A stretch of 40,631 bases of DNA, taken from positions 1-40,631 of the forward strand of contig CAUSFO010000006.1 in assembly GCA_963530895.1 (NCBI GenBank), read 5' to 3'. This DNA comes from JABCPE02 sp963530895. Lineage in GTDB: Bacteria > Bacteroidota > Bacteroidia > Flavobacteriales > Weeksellaceae. Position numbers and translations under genes: made by a program. Below, one piece after another: positions 33,953-40,631 of the stretch. The notes beneath the pieces are model-generated. The model had not been told where the DNA came from. It was given only the letters and a program-made list of their open reading frames with translations, and did no database searches. Within the stretch, counting starts at the first letter, position 1, and the number at the start of each line of letters is the position of its first letter.

Positions 33953-34076
33953 AGCCCAAAGATAGTATTTTTGGAGAAAATTTTTCTATTTTAACAGAAA
34001 TAACATATTTTAACATTAAATAAATTTTTGAGTTTCATTATTAATTAAGATATTTGCAATATTTTAAAAATAAAGA

Positions 34077-35354
34077 ATGAAGAAAATTGTCGTTTCAATT
34101 TTTGTGGCAGCATTAGGTTCACATGCAGCAGCTCAGAATATCGGAAACTCTCCTTATGCAGCTTACGGAATCGGAGATATCAAATATGATAACTCTGTGG
34201 AAACTCGGTCTATGGGTGGGATTTCTGCTGCTTATGTTTGGGATTTTAACAATCAATTTAATTTTCAAAACCCTGCAGCAAACCAGAATTTGGAAATCAC
34301 TTCCCTAAGATTTCATGGGACTAACGAAAACCAATATTTCAAATCTGGATATAATGGGAATAAATATGGTAAACATTCCTCCTATCTTTCAGGAATTTCC
34401 TTAGCTTTTCCTCTTTCTAAAAAGGTAAAATTAGGGTTAGGATATCAGCCATATAGTTCAAAAGATTACAGCATTACGCAGAGTACATCTTTACCAGATG
34501 GAACTGCTGGTGTTCAAAATTTCCATGGTGATGGTGGTATCAATCTTGTTCAGCTTGGAGTGGGATATTCCATTACACCTAGCTTTTCAGTAGGTTTGTC
34601 CAACAATCTATACTTTGGGAGAATTTCTGATATTCAAGAAACAGCCTATGAAAACACTACTTTGGTAAGCAATATAGAAAACGAATCAAGTGTTACAAGT
34701 TTTAATTTTACATTAGGTTCTGTTTATCAGAAAAAACTTAAAAATAATAAAAAGTTAACTCTTGGGGCTTCTTATACTTTTGGAAACACTTCGGATTTTA
34801 AATCAACTTACACAAACAGCACCTATTATCTAAATGGGACTACTAAGTCTAATGAAGATATTGTAGCACAAGAATCCAAAAACACAAGCAATACTATTCC
34901 GCAGAAATTATCCCTCGGTGTAGGATTCGGGCACGATGCTAAATGGTTTGTGTCTGGTCAGTTTGACTACAAAAGCGGGAAAAATGCAGAGTCTCTACGC
35001 TATCTATCTTACAGCTATGACAATGCTTACAGAGTATCTGTAGGGGGCTGGTATCTTCCTAACTACAATAATTTTAGAAATTATTTTTCAAAAGTTACCT
35101 ACCGTTATGGGGCTTTCTATGAAAAAGGTCATCTGAATGTACAAGGCACGAATATCAACCAATATGGGCTTTCGTTCGGGGCATCTTTCCCTTTCCAAAA
35201 AAGCAATGTTACCAGACTTAGCACCTTGGATTTAGGTATTGAGTTAGGACGAAGAGGAACCGTTCAAAATAACTTAATCAGAGAAAATTTCTTGAATTTC
35301 ACCATTGGTATAAACTTTGCCAACAAATGGTTTGAAAAACAATACTTTGACTAG
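34077..35354 (+). CDS. Outer-membrane beta-barrel protein upstream of lptC
   Basis: The 425-residue protein has a signal peptide (VVSIFVAALGSHAAAQ) and a barrel of about 14 alternating amphipathic strands. The start NIGNSPYAAYGIGDIKYDNS and the segment VETRSMGGISAAY are seen in FadL/PorV-like outer-membrane proteins of Bacteroidota, and a long run of LGLGYQPYSSKDYS-type strands follows. It may serve as a transport or assembly pore; no substrate can be read from sequence. A TTG (34028) and a degenerate -7 box GATATTTG (34049-34056) precede it. lptC follows by 12 bases, which hints at a role in the outer membrane or LPS. Confidence 0.82.
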   Translation: MKKIVVSIFVAALGSHAAAQNIGNSPYAAYGIGDIKYDNSVETRSMGGISAAYVWDFNNQFNFQNPAANQNLEITSLRFHGTNENQYFKSGYNGNKYGKHSSYLSGISLAFPLSKKVKLGLGYQPYSSKDYSITQSTSLPDGTAGVQNFHGDGGINLVQLGVGYSITPSFSVGLSNNLYFGRISDIQETAYENTTLVSNIENESSVTSFNFTLGSVYQKKLKNNKKLTLGASYTFGNTSDFKSTYTNSTYYLNGTTKSNEDIVAQESKNTSNTIPQKLSLGVGFGHDAKWFVSGQFDYKSGKNAESLRYLSYSYDNAYRVSVGGWYLPNYNNFRNYFSKVTYRYGAFYEKGHLNVQGTNINQYGLSFGASFPFQKSNVTRLSTLDLGIELGRRGTVQNNLIRENFLNFTIGINFANKWFEKQYFD

Positions 35355-35366
35355 TTTTTTCTTTTT

Positions 35367-35951
35367 ATGAAATTTCAAATAAATAAATACAAAAAAAATA
35401 TAGTTGCTGTTTTTTCCGTAGCTATATTTTTTGTTTTGCATTCTTGTGAAGAAGACCTTACGGAGGTCAATAGAGACAAGAATAAAAATTTCCCTTCCAG
35501 AATTATTTATAATTCAAACATTCTACAGAAAGATTCTGGTTTTGTGAAAATCAGATTTAAGGCGCCTATTTTAGAGGAATATGAATTCATAGACACTCCA
35601 TATATAGAAGCAAAAAAAGGAATTTATCTTGAATTTTATGACAAAAAAAATCCTGAAGTTCCTGGAACTTTAAAGGCGAATTATGCCAAATTCATAGAAA
35701 AAAAAGAATACTATGAAGCCAAAGGCGGAGTGAAAGTGACCAATAGCGAGGGACAGACTTTCGTGATGAAATCCATCTACTGGGACAAGAGAAATAAACA
35801 GATGTACACCAAAGATTCGGTTTTTATTTCTGATAAAGAAGGAAATGTTTTCGTGGCAGCGAATGGAATGGTTGCCAAAGATGATTTTACAGAATATACT
35901 TTCTACAACAACTCTGGCGAAATCAACCCAAAAAAAATGCCCGACAAATAG
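35367..35951 (+). CDS. lptC: LptC-like LPS export protein (lipoprotein form)
   Basis: LptC passes lipopolysaccharide from the LptBFG transporter to LptA in the periplasm. The 194-residue product has a signal with lipobox (VFFVLHSCEE, Cys27), as in many Bacteroidota LptC proteins, instead of the usual single membrane anchor. Its body has the OstA/LptC jellyroll strand pattern: YIEAKKGIYLEFYDKK, KANYAKFIEKKEYYEAKGGV (the typical a.yA.y....y.a.GnV strands), VKVTNSEGQTFVMKSIYWDK and FISDKEGNVFVAANGM. It is 12 bases after the outer-membrane protein gene. Family assignment comes from the beta-jellyroll motifs, not from a search. Confidence 0.85.
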   Translation: MKFQINKYKKNIVAVFSVAIFFVLHSCEEDLTEVNRDKNKNFPSRIIYNSNILQKDSGFVKIRFKAPILEEYEFIDTPYIEAKKGIYLEFYDKKNPEVPGTLKANYAKFIEKKEYYEAKGGVKVTNSEGQTFVMKSIYWDKRNKQMYTKDSVFISDKEGNVFVAANGMVAKDDFTEYTFYNNSGEINPKKMPDK

Positions 35952-35969
35952 TTTTTTTTATAAAAATTT

Positions 35970-36006
35970 AAAATAAATCCTCTTCATACGAAGAGGATTT
36001 ATTTTA
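35970..36006. terminator. Bidirectional terminator between lptC and cysN
   Basis: A perfect 15-bp stem, arms 35971-35985 and 35990-36004 with core AATCCTCTTC/GAAGAGGATT around ATAC, has A/T-rich flanks on both sides and separates convergent lptC and cysN. Confidence 0.88.
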
Positions 36007-36022
36007 TCTGGTTTGAACTATT

Positions 36023-37264
36023 TTATTTAAACAAAACTGCTCCCACCGTCACAAAACTAGTCTGGTCTATCAAGATAGCACTTCCATTTTCACGGATACT
36101 TTGATAGCTGTCATAGCTCAGCGGCGCAGAGGTTTTCAACAGAACTTCCACCACCTCGTTTAGTCCTGCATTGGCTGGGTTCATCTCCTTTTCAAGGGTG
36201 TTTACATCCAGTCGGTATCGGATTTCCTTCACCATAGCGATTACCGTTTTGCTGTTATGCTGAAGCAGGTATTTAGTCCCGATAGCCAAAGGTTTTTCAT
36301 CCATCCAGCACACAAGCGCTTCGATGTCTTGACCAGTTTTCAACAAACTATCTTCTTTCGCTATCAAGTCTCCTCGGCTAATGTCTATATCATCCGCCAG
36401 ATGAAGCACAGCACTCTGTGGAGCGAAACATTCCTGAACTTCCTTACCGCCGACTTCTATGGCTTTTATGGTAGTTTCTATATTAGAAGGATAAATTTTT
36501 ACCTTGTCATTCACCGCAAAAACTCCGCTTTCCACTTTCCCTGCATAACCTCTGTAATCATGAAGTTCATCCACCTGCGGACGAAGAACCAGCTGCACTG
36601 GGAACCTTCCATTCACATGATTTAGGGAAGTCTGAAGCTCCACAGTTTCCAAAAGATTCAGCAATGCAGAGCCTTTATACCAAGGCATTTTTTCGGATTT
36701 ATCTACTACATTATCACCATCCTTCGCGCTGATAGGAATGAATTTAACATCCTTTAAAGCTAATGAATTGGCTACTTTTTCGTATTCTTTTACAATCTCA
36801 TTGAACTTTTCTTCAGAATAATCCACCAAGTCCATTTTATTTATCGCCACCACCACATGTGGAATGTTCAAGAGTGAAGCTATGATAGAGTGTCTTTTGG
36901 TCTGCTCTATCACGCCGTTTCTGGCATCCACCAAGATGATAATCAAATCTGCATTAGACGCTCCTGTCACCATGTTTCGTGTGTACTGGATATGCCCTGG
37001 CGCATCAGCAATGATGAATTTCCTCTTCGGTGTAGAAAAATATTTATACGCTACATCGATGGTTATTCCCTGCTCTCTTTCTGCACGAAGTCCATCAGTC
37101 AAAAGAGCTAAATCCACCTCTCCATCCTCACGATTTTTGGTGCTTCTTTCGATGGCTTCCAGCTGGTCTACTAGTATATTTTTACTGTCGTAGAGAAGCC
37201 TTCCGATGAGGGTACTTTTTCCATCATCTACACTTCCTGCCGTTAAAAATCTTAATATTTCCAT
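36023..37264 (-). CDS. cysN: Sulfate adenylyltransferase subunit 1 (GTPase)
   Basis: CysN is the GTP-hydrolysing subunit that drives formation of adenosine 5'-phosphosulfate (APS) from sulfate and ATP by CysD. The protein (413 residues from ATG 37264) has translation-factor GTPase motifs: P-loop GSVDDGKS at 10-17, DAPGH at 87-91 and NKMD at 142-145, then EF-Tu-like beta-barrel domains. There is no C-terminal APS kinase domain (CysC), unlike fused CysNC proteins. The in-frame TTG at 37279 is less likely as start, as the ATG gives the conserved MEILRFLTAGSVDD. Last gene of the cysH-cysD-cysN operon, 20 bases after cysD. Confidence 0.94.
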   Translation of the reverse strand: MEILRFLTAGSVDDGKSTLIGRLLYDSKNILVDQLEAIERSTKNREDGEVDLALLTDGLRAEREQGITIDVAYKYFSTPKRKFIIADAPGHIQYTRNMVTGASNADLIIILVDARNGVIEQTKRHSIIASLLNIPHVVVAINKMDLVDYSEEKFNEIVKEYEKVANSLALKDVKFIPISAKDGDNVVDKSEKMPWYKGSALLNLLETVELQTSLNHVNGRFPVQLVLRPQVDELHDYRGYAGKVESGVFAVNDKVKIYPSNIETTIKAIEVGGKEVQECFAPQSAVLHLADDIDISRGDLIAKEDSLLKTGQDIEALVCWMDEKPLAIGTKYLLQHNSKTVIAMVKEIRYRLDVNTLEKEMNPANAGLNEVVEVLLKTSAPLSYDSYQSIRENGSAILIDQTSFVTVGAVLFK

Positions 37265-37284
37265 TTTTATTAAATCCAAAAAAG

Positions 37285-38196
37285 TTAAAAATACCCGTTT
37301 TTCTTTCTGTCCTCCATTGCTGCTTCTGATATTTTATCATCGATACGCGTTTCTCCTCTCTCGCTAGTACGAGTGGCTGTAATTTCATTGATGATATCAT
37401 CTATGATATAAGCCTCAGACTCCACCGCCGCAGTACAAGTCATATCTCCCACGGTACGATAGCGGACTTTCTTCTTCAAAATAATATCATTTTCATCAAT
37501 TTGAATGTATGGAGAAACTGCTATCAGCTGTCCTTGGTGGTCTATCACTTCTCTTTCGTGAGAGAAATAAACCGAAGGTAGTTCTATTTTTTCTCGGCGA
37601 ATGTAGTTCCAAACATCCAGCTCTGTCCAGTTGCTGATAGGGAAAACACGCACATTCTCTCCTTTGTGGATTTTTCCGTTATAAGTGTGCCATAATTCTG
37701 GGCGCTGAAGTTTTGGATCCCAGCCTCCGAAATCATCTCGAACAGAGAAAATTCTTTCCTTTGCTCTGGCTTTTTCCTCATCACGGCGCGCTCCACCGAT
37801 ACAAGCATCAAACTCAAATTCCTCTATCGTGTCCAAAAGCGTATAACTCTGCAATGCATTTCTGCTGGCAAATTTTCCTTTTGGCTCGGTAAGTCCTTTG
37901 CTTTTTATCGTATCTTCTACTTTTCTAACGATGAGTTTTTCACCTAATTTTTTTACTAAATTATCACGAAATTCTAGTGCTTCAGGGAAATTATGCCCTG
38001 TATCAATATGCACCAGCGGAAATGGAAATTTGCATGGACGAAAAGCCTTTAAAGCTAAATGTACCAAGACTATAGAGTCCTTGCCTCCACTGAACAGCAA
38101 TGCAGGTTTCTCAAACTGCCCTGCCACTTCACGAAATATATGAATCGACTCAGATTCCAACTGGTCGAGATAATCTAAAGTCCTATCTTTATTCAT
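37285..38196 (-). CDS. cysD: Sulfate adenylyltransferase subunit 2
   Basis: CysD catalyses sulfate adenylation. This 303-residue protein has the PP-loop SGGKDS at 36-41 and the segments PFPLVHIDTGHNFPEALEFRD and GGARRDEEKARAKERIFS; the region WNYIRREKIELPSVYFSHER is characteristic of CysD proteins. The C-terminal end, SERGETRIDDKISEAAMEDR, is the strongly conserved family tail. Third gene of the cys operon; it follows the Cys-rich small protein by 19 bases and precedes cysN by 20. Confidence 0.96.
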   Translation of the reverse strand: MNKDRTLDYLDQLESESIHIFREVAGQFEKPALLFSGGKDSIVLVHLALKAFRPCKFPFPLVHIDTGHNFPEALEFRDNLVKKLGEKLIVRKVEDTIKSKGLTEPKGKFASRNALQSYTLLDTIEEFEFDACIGGARRDEEKARAKERIFSVRDDFGGWDPKLQRPELWHTYNGKIHKGENVRVFPISNWTELDVWNYIRREKIELPSVYFSHEREVIDHQGQLIAVSPYIQIDENDIILKKKVRYRTVGDMTCTAAVESEAYIIDDIINEITATRTSERGETRIDDKISEAAMEDRKKNGYF

Positions 38197-38215
38197 TTTA
38201 ATCTCTATAATGATT

Positions 38216-38581
38216 TTATTTATATTCTATTTCTATTCTTTCAGTTTCAAAAACAACAGCCCAAGGCATCCAGCAATCTGAATATTCCGTGGCTATTTCA
38301 TGCCCATTCGCACACATTCTATTAACCTTAGAACCATCCAATCCACAGCAGCCAATCAGGCTATTTTTAGTATGATAAATGGAATTAACCAAATCATTCT
38401 TATTGATAATGATCTGTCCTATGTCCACATTCCAGTCCACACCATCATTCTTTTTATAAAATCCTCGCGGTAAATAGTCTGTCTCATCTTCCAAACTGCA
38501 AACAAAATCCTTTGGCAACTCCTTTAAACAAGGTGTTAAAATGATTCCGCATTCTGCACATTTGATGACTATTTCACTCAT
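38216..38581 (-). CDS. Cys-rich small protein in the cys operon, unknown function
   Basis: The 121-residue protein has eight cysteines, several paired: KCAECG near the N-terminus, C18 and C28, GCCGLDG in the middle, then CANGHE and DCWMPW near the end. The Cys and His residues suggest zinc or iron-sulfur binding, but the motifs do not match a family I can name. There is no signal peptide, so it is probably cytoplasmic. It starts 6 bases after cysH and ends 19 bases before cysD, so it is transcribed with the sulfate assimilation genes and could serve that pathway, or be a passenger. Confidence 0.7.
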   Translation of the reverse strand: MSEIVIKCAECGIILTPCLKELPKDFVCSLEDETDYLPRGFYKKNDGVDWNVDIGQIIINKNDLVNSIYHTKNSLIGCCGLDGSKVNRMCANGHEIATEYSDCWMPWAVVFETERIEIEYK

Positions 38582-38587
38582 TAGGAT

Positions 38588-39301
38588 TTACTTTTTATTT
38601 TCATTCCAGTGCAGTCCACACTCTTTTTTTTCTTCATTCTCCCACCACCAGCGTCCTGCTCGGATATCTTCGCCCTCTTTTATTGGGCGTGTCATCGGCT
38701 GGTCGCCTATACTTACATAGCCCTGCTCATGAAGCGGATTGTAAGGGATTTGATGTTCTTTTAAAAATGGTAAAAGTTCTCCTGTTTTCCAGTGCAGTAG
38801 AGGATGAAACTTGATGATTTTATTCCCTTCATCCCATTCCACCATCGGCATCTGCTGTCTGTGTGGAGACTGCTCCGCTCTGATTCCTGTAATCCAGATA
38901 TCATAGCCTTCCAAAGCCCTTTTCAGAGGCTCCACTTTTTTTATGTAATCATGCTCTTTTCTCAGCTCTACAGATTTGTAAAATCCATTAACTCCATGCT
39001 TTCTTACATACTCCTCTATTCTGTGATTATCAGCATAATAAGCTGGAATCAGCACATTGTATTTTTCATTGGTATTTACCCAAGTGTCATAGGTCTCGTA
39101 GAACATACGCCCTGTATCTATCGTGAAAATATCTATCGGAAGATTATTTTTAAAAATATAATCTGTGATTATCTGGTCTTCCATACCAAAACTCGTAGAA
39201 AAAACTACTTTTTTAGGAAATTTTTCAACCAACAAAGCCAAAGCCTCTTCTATGGATAATTGAGGTAATATATTGGATAATTCTTCTACCTTCATAAACA
39301 T
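38588..39301 (-). CDS. cysH: APS/PAPS reductase (CysH family), without Fe-S cysteines
   Basis: CysH reduces activated sulfate (APS or PAPS) to sulfite. The 237-residue protein has the family fold and the C-terminal redox motif KKECGLH with Cys228. The backbone looks APS-reductase-like (GYVSIGDQPMTRPIKEGEDI, AGRWWWENEE), but the four cysteines of the [4Fe-4S] cluster are missing: the CC of CC..RKVEPL is replaced by SVELRKEHDYIKKVEPL, and the CxPC by DQPM. It may therefore use PAPS or be a cluster-free APS reductase. No APS kinase gene is in the window. MFMKV offers two ATGs (39301, 39295). First gene of the operon, with a promoter just upstream. Confidence 0.88.
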   Translation of the reverse strand: MFMKVEELSNILPQLSIEEALALLVEKFPKKVVFSTSFGMEDQIITDYIFKNNLPIDIFTIDTGRMFYETYDTWVNTNEKYNVLIPAYYADNHRIEEYVRKHGVNGFYKSVELRKEHDYIKKVEPLKRALEGYDIWITGIRAEQSPHRQQMPMVEWDEGNKIIKFHPLLHWKTGELLPFLKEHQIPYNPLHEQGYVSIGDQPMTRPIKEGEDIRAGRWWWENEEKKECGLHWNENKK

Positions 39302-39313
39302 TTATTTATCATG

Positions 39314-39346
39314 CAAAATTAAAAAACTTTATAGATAACGCCCCAA
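39314..39346 (-). promoter_or_regulatory. Promoter of the cysH operon
   Basis: On the minus strand TTG (39346-39344), a 22-base spacer and TAATTTTG (39321-39314) fit the Bacteroidota consensus, just upstream of the cysH ATG and after the SUFU-domain gene. Confidence 0.5.
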
Positions 39347-39379
39347 GATAGCAAAAAATTATTAGTCTGACAAATTAAA

Positions 39380-40066
39380 TCAAACATATGATTTTTCCCT
39401 TTTTAAATCTGTGATGAGCATCGGATTGTCTTCTCTCATTTTATTGACAAGCTCCTCTACTCTGCTGGTTTTCGGGTCTTCCCAAAGCCAGTCCAATTCC
39501 TCTTGAGTAATACCCACCATCTGCAAAAAGGCAACCTCTCCATTAGGCGTTTCTATCGTACCGAGCTGAGGGTCTGGCGCAAATACCATTCCTACCAATT
39601 TAGTATCACACTCCAAGCGAATAGGCCCATTGGCAGGAATGAAATGATAGGCTTCAAACCATTTTTTGCTTTCAAATACATAGCGAGCCAAATTCTGCAT
39701 CACATTCATCGCCCAATAGGGCTCATTTTTAGCTCCATCCGAATCCTTATCCGCTTCAAAAGGAACTACACGAAAAGTAAACTCAAAGCCCCATCCACTA
39801 AATTCATTTTCAGCACTTTCAGGCGAGTAATACAAGTCACTCATCCCATATGACACTACATGCCGATGAAAAGCCTGCTCCTCATTATCATAAATACTAA
39901 TGCCATCAAGCGGGTCTTCCCCTCCGAGCATAAATTTTAAAACAGGTCCATAATGGCGAGGTTCCTGCTCAGGATATACCTTCAACAATGCCTCATCTAT
40001 AGCATCCCAGCCTACTGAATCAGTTTCTTCAAATTTTACTTTGTATTGCTCTTCTGTGTATCTCAT
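39380..40066 (-). CDS. Suppressor-of-fused (SUFU) domain protein
   Basis: The 228-residue cytoplasmic protein carries a SUFU domain over most of its length. GWDAIDEALLKVYPEQEPRH followed by YGPVLKFMLGGEDPLDGISI is the canonical start. SDLYYSPESAENEFSGWGFE and FEFTFRVVP follow, and the C-terminal part has VGMVFAPDPQLGTIETPNGE and a glutamate/tryptophan helix (QEELDWLWED). Bacterial SUFU proteins are often immunity proteins of polymorphic toxins, but no toxin gene is adjacent, so a housekeeping role is equally possible. It follows rsgA by 22 bases; cysH has its own promoter after it. Confidence 0.87.
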   Translation of the reverse strand: MRYTEEQYKVKFEETDSVGWDAIDEALLKVYPEQEPRHYGPVLKFMLGGEDPLDGISIYDNEEQAFHRHVVSYGMSDLYYSPESAENEFSGWGFEFTFRVVPFEADKDSDGAKNEPYWAMNVMQNLARYVFESKKWFEAYHFIPANGPIRLECDTKLVGMVFAPDPQLGTIETPNGEVAFLQMVGITQEELDWLWEDPKTSRVEELVNKMREDNPMLITDLKREKSYV

Positions 40067-40088
40067 TTTTTTAAATTTTAATTTATAA

Positions 40089-40631
40089 TTAGTTATTTTC
40101 CTCCGCTTCTTCCATCAATTTTAAATAGGTCAAATATCTTGATTCCAAAATTTCCCCTTCCTCTAAATGGGATAAAACAGAGCATTTTGGTTCATTGATA
40201 TGCAGACAGTTATGAAATTTACAATTTTTCCCTTCCTCAAATATTTCTGGAAAAAAATGCTGAATTTCCTCTTTTTCTATATCCACCATCGCAAACTCAC
40301 GCACGCCTGGCGTGTCTATAACACTTCCTCCAAAACTCCAAAAATGCATCTGTGCAAAAGTAGTCGTATGCTTCCCTTTGAGGTGCGCCTCTGATATTTC
40401 GCCTGTTTTCAAATCAAGTGTCGGTTCTAGCGTATTGACCAAAGTAGATTTTCCACTTCCTGAATGCCCAAAAAACACCGAAACTTTATCTTTCAAGAGT
40501 ATTTTCAAGGTTTCTATATTTTTGCCTGAAACAGAAGAAATTTTCAGTGTTTCGTAGCCTATATTCTGATAAAGCTGCTGGAGGTCTTCCAAAAGTTCCA
40601 ATTCTTCGACACTAAGCGTATCTATTTTATT
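40089..40631 (-). CDS. rsgA: Ribosome small-subunit GTPase RsgA, C-terminal part
   Basis: The frame is open to the window edge, so the N-terminal OB-fold part is missing; 180 residues remain, starting at NKID (the G4 motif). The circularly permuted GTPase follows: the P-loop GHSGSGKSTLVN, HTTTFAQM (G2 region) and VIDTPGVREF (G3). The C-terminal zinc domain has the Cys/His set in CKFHNCLHINEPKC, fitting family C....C.H..EP.C. RsgA/YjeQ helps mature the 30S subunit and hydrolyses GTP when bound to it. The TTG at 40601 is an internal Leu codon, not a start. Confidence 0.95.
   Translation of the reverse strand, partial: NKIDTLSVEELELLEDLQQLYQNIGYETLKISSVSGKNIETLKILLKDKVSVFFGHSGSGKSTLVNTLEPTLDLKTGEISEAHLKGKHTTTFAQMHFWSFGGSVIDTPGVREFAMVDIEKEEIQHFFPEIFEEGKNCKFHNCLHINEPKCSVLSHLEEGEILESRYLTYLKLMEEAEENN

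Noticed and set aside
38804..39259. 151-residue open frame on the plus strand
   Set aside because: It is antisense to cysH, whose motifs are clear; the plus frame has no family match or promoter.

Overview
The window looks like chromosomal DNA of a Bacteroidota member, most likely class Flavobacteriia and close to the Chryseobacterium/Riemerella/Weeksellaceae group. I infer this from protein content and signals, not from any database match. The DNA is AT-rich. Promoters follow the Bacteroidota pattern (TTG, about 19-22 bases, TAnnTTTG), and classic Shine-Dalgarno sequences are scarce. Many lipoproteins carry an SC lipobox. A Bat (aerotolerance) cluster is present, and rpsF-rpsR-rplI occur as a trio with no ssb or priB between them. 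No rRNA, tRNA, insertion sequence, CRISPR array or phage gene was seen, and no gene-free stretch exceeds 300 bases.

Left part (1-12,060): the 3' end of an ECF sigma factor gene abuts lipA. Next comes an M13 metallopeptidase gene broken by a one-base frameshift, then a small lipoprotein gene on the minus strand. A full uvrA follows, with a secreted protein, a DUF481-type beta-barrel and a hotdog thioesterase downstream of it. A second, divergent uvrA paralogue lies on the minus strand and meets the thioesterase gene end to end with 2 bases between them.

Accessory patch (12,060-13,900): three small, AT-rich lipoprotein-like genes. A 106-base promoter/leader module is present twice (5 mismatches), each copy with a 16-bp perfect palindrome and followed by different coding sequence. 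One gene is frameshifted at an A9 tract, one has Tyr where the lipobox Cys should be, and one is preceded by a 14-codon leader ORF overlapping its start. The patch ends in a strong hairpin terminator and is the most unusual part of the window.

Middle (13,940-27,900): a BrnQ-type branched-chain amino acid transporter, a secreted glucosaminidase, and an SGNH hydrolase-MBOAT acyltransferase pair likely to O-acetylate a cell-surface glycan. Then a long minus-strand block: a membrane-anchored FG-GAP-like protein, a DUF493 protein, a MarC-family protein, BatD, BatC, BatB, 6-phosphofructokinase and a UvrD/PcrA helicase.

Right part (28,000-40,631): an active/inactive pair of M16 peptidases, the ribosomal proteins S6-S18-L9, DNA polymerase III delta' (minus), an outer-membrane barrel protein with LptC, and a minus-strand assimilatory sulfate operon (cysH, a Cys-rich small protein, cysD, cysN). 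A suppressor-of-fused domain protein and the C-terminal part of RsgA close the window. The CysH has an APS-reductase-like backbone but lacks the iron-sulfur cysteines, and no APS kinase gene is in view. Strand switches are mostly marked by bidirectional hairpin terminators.
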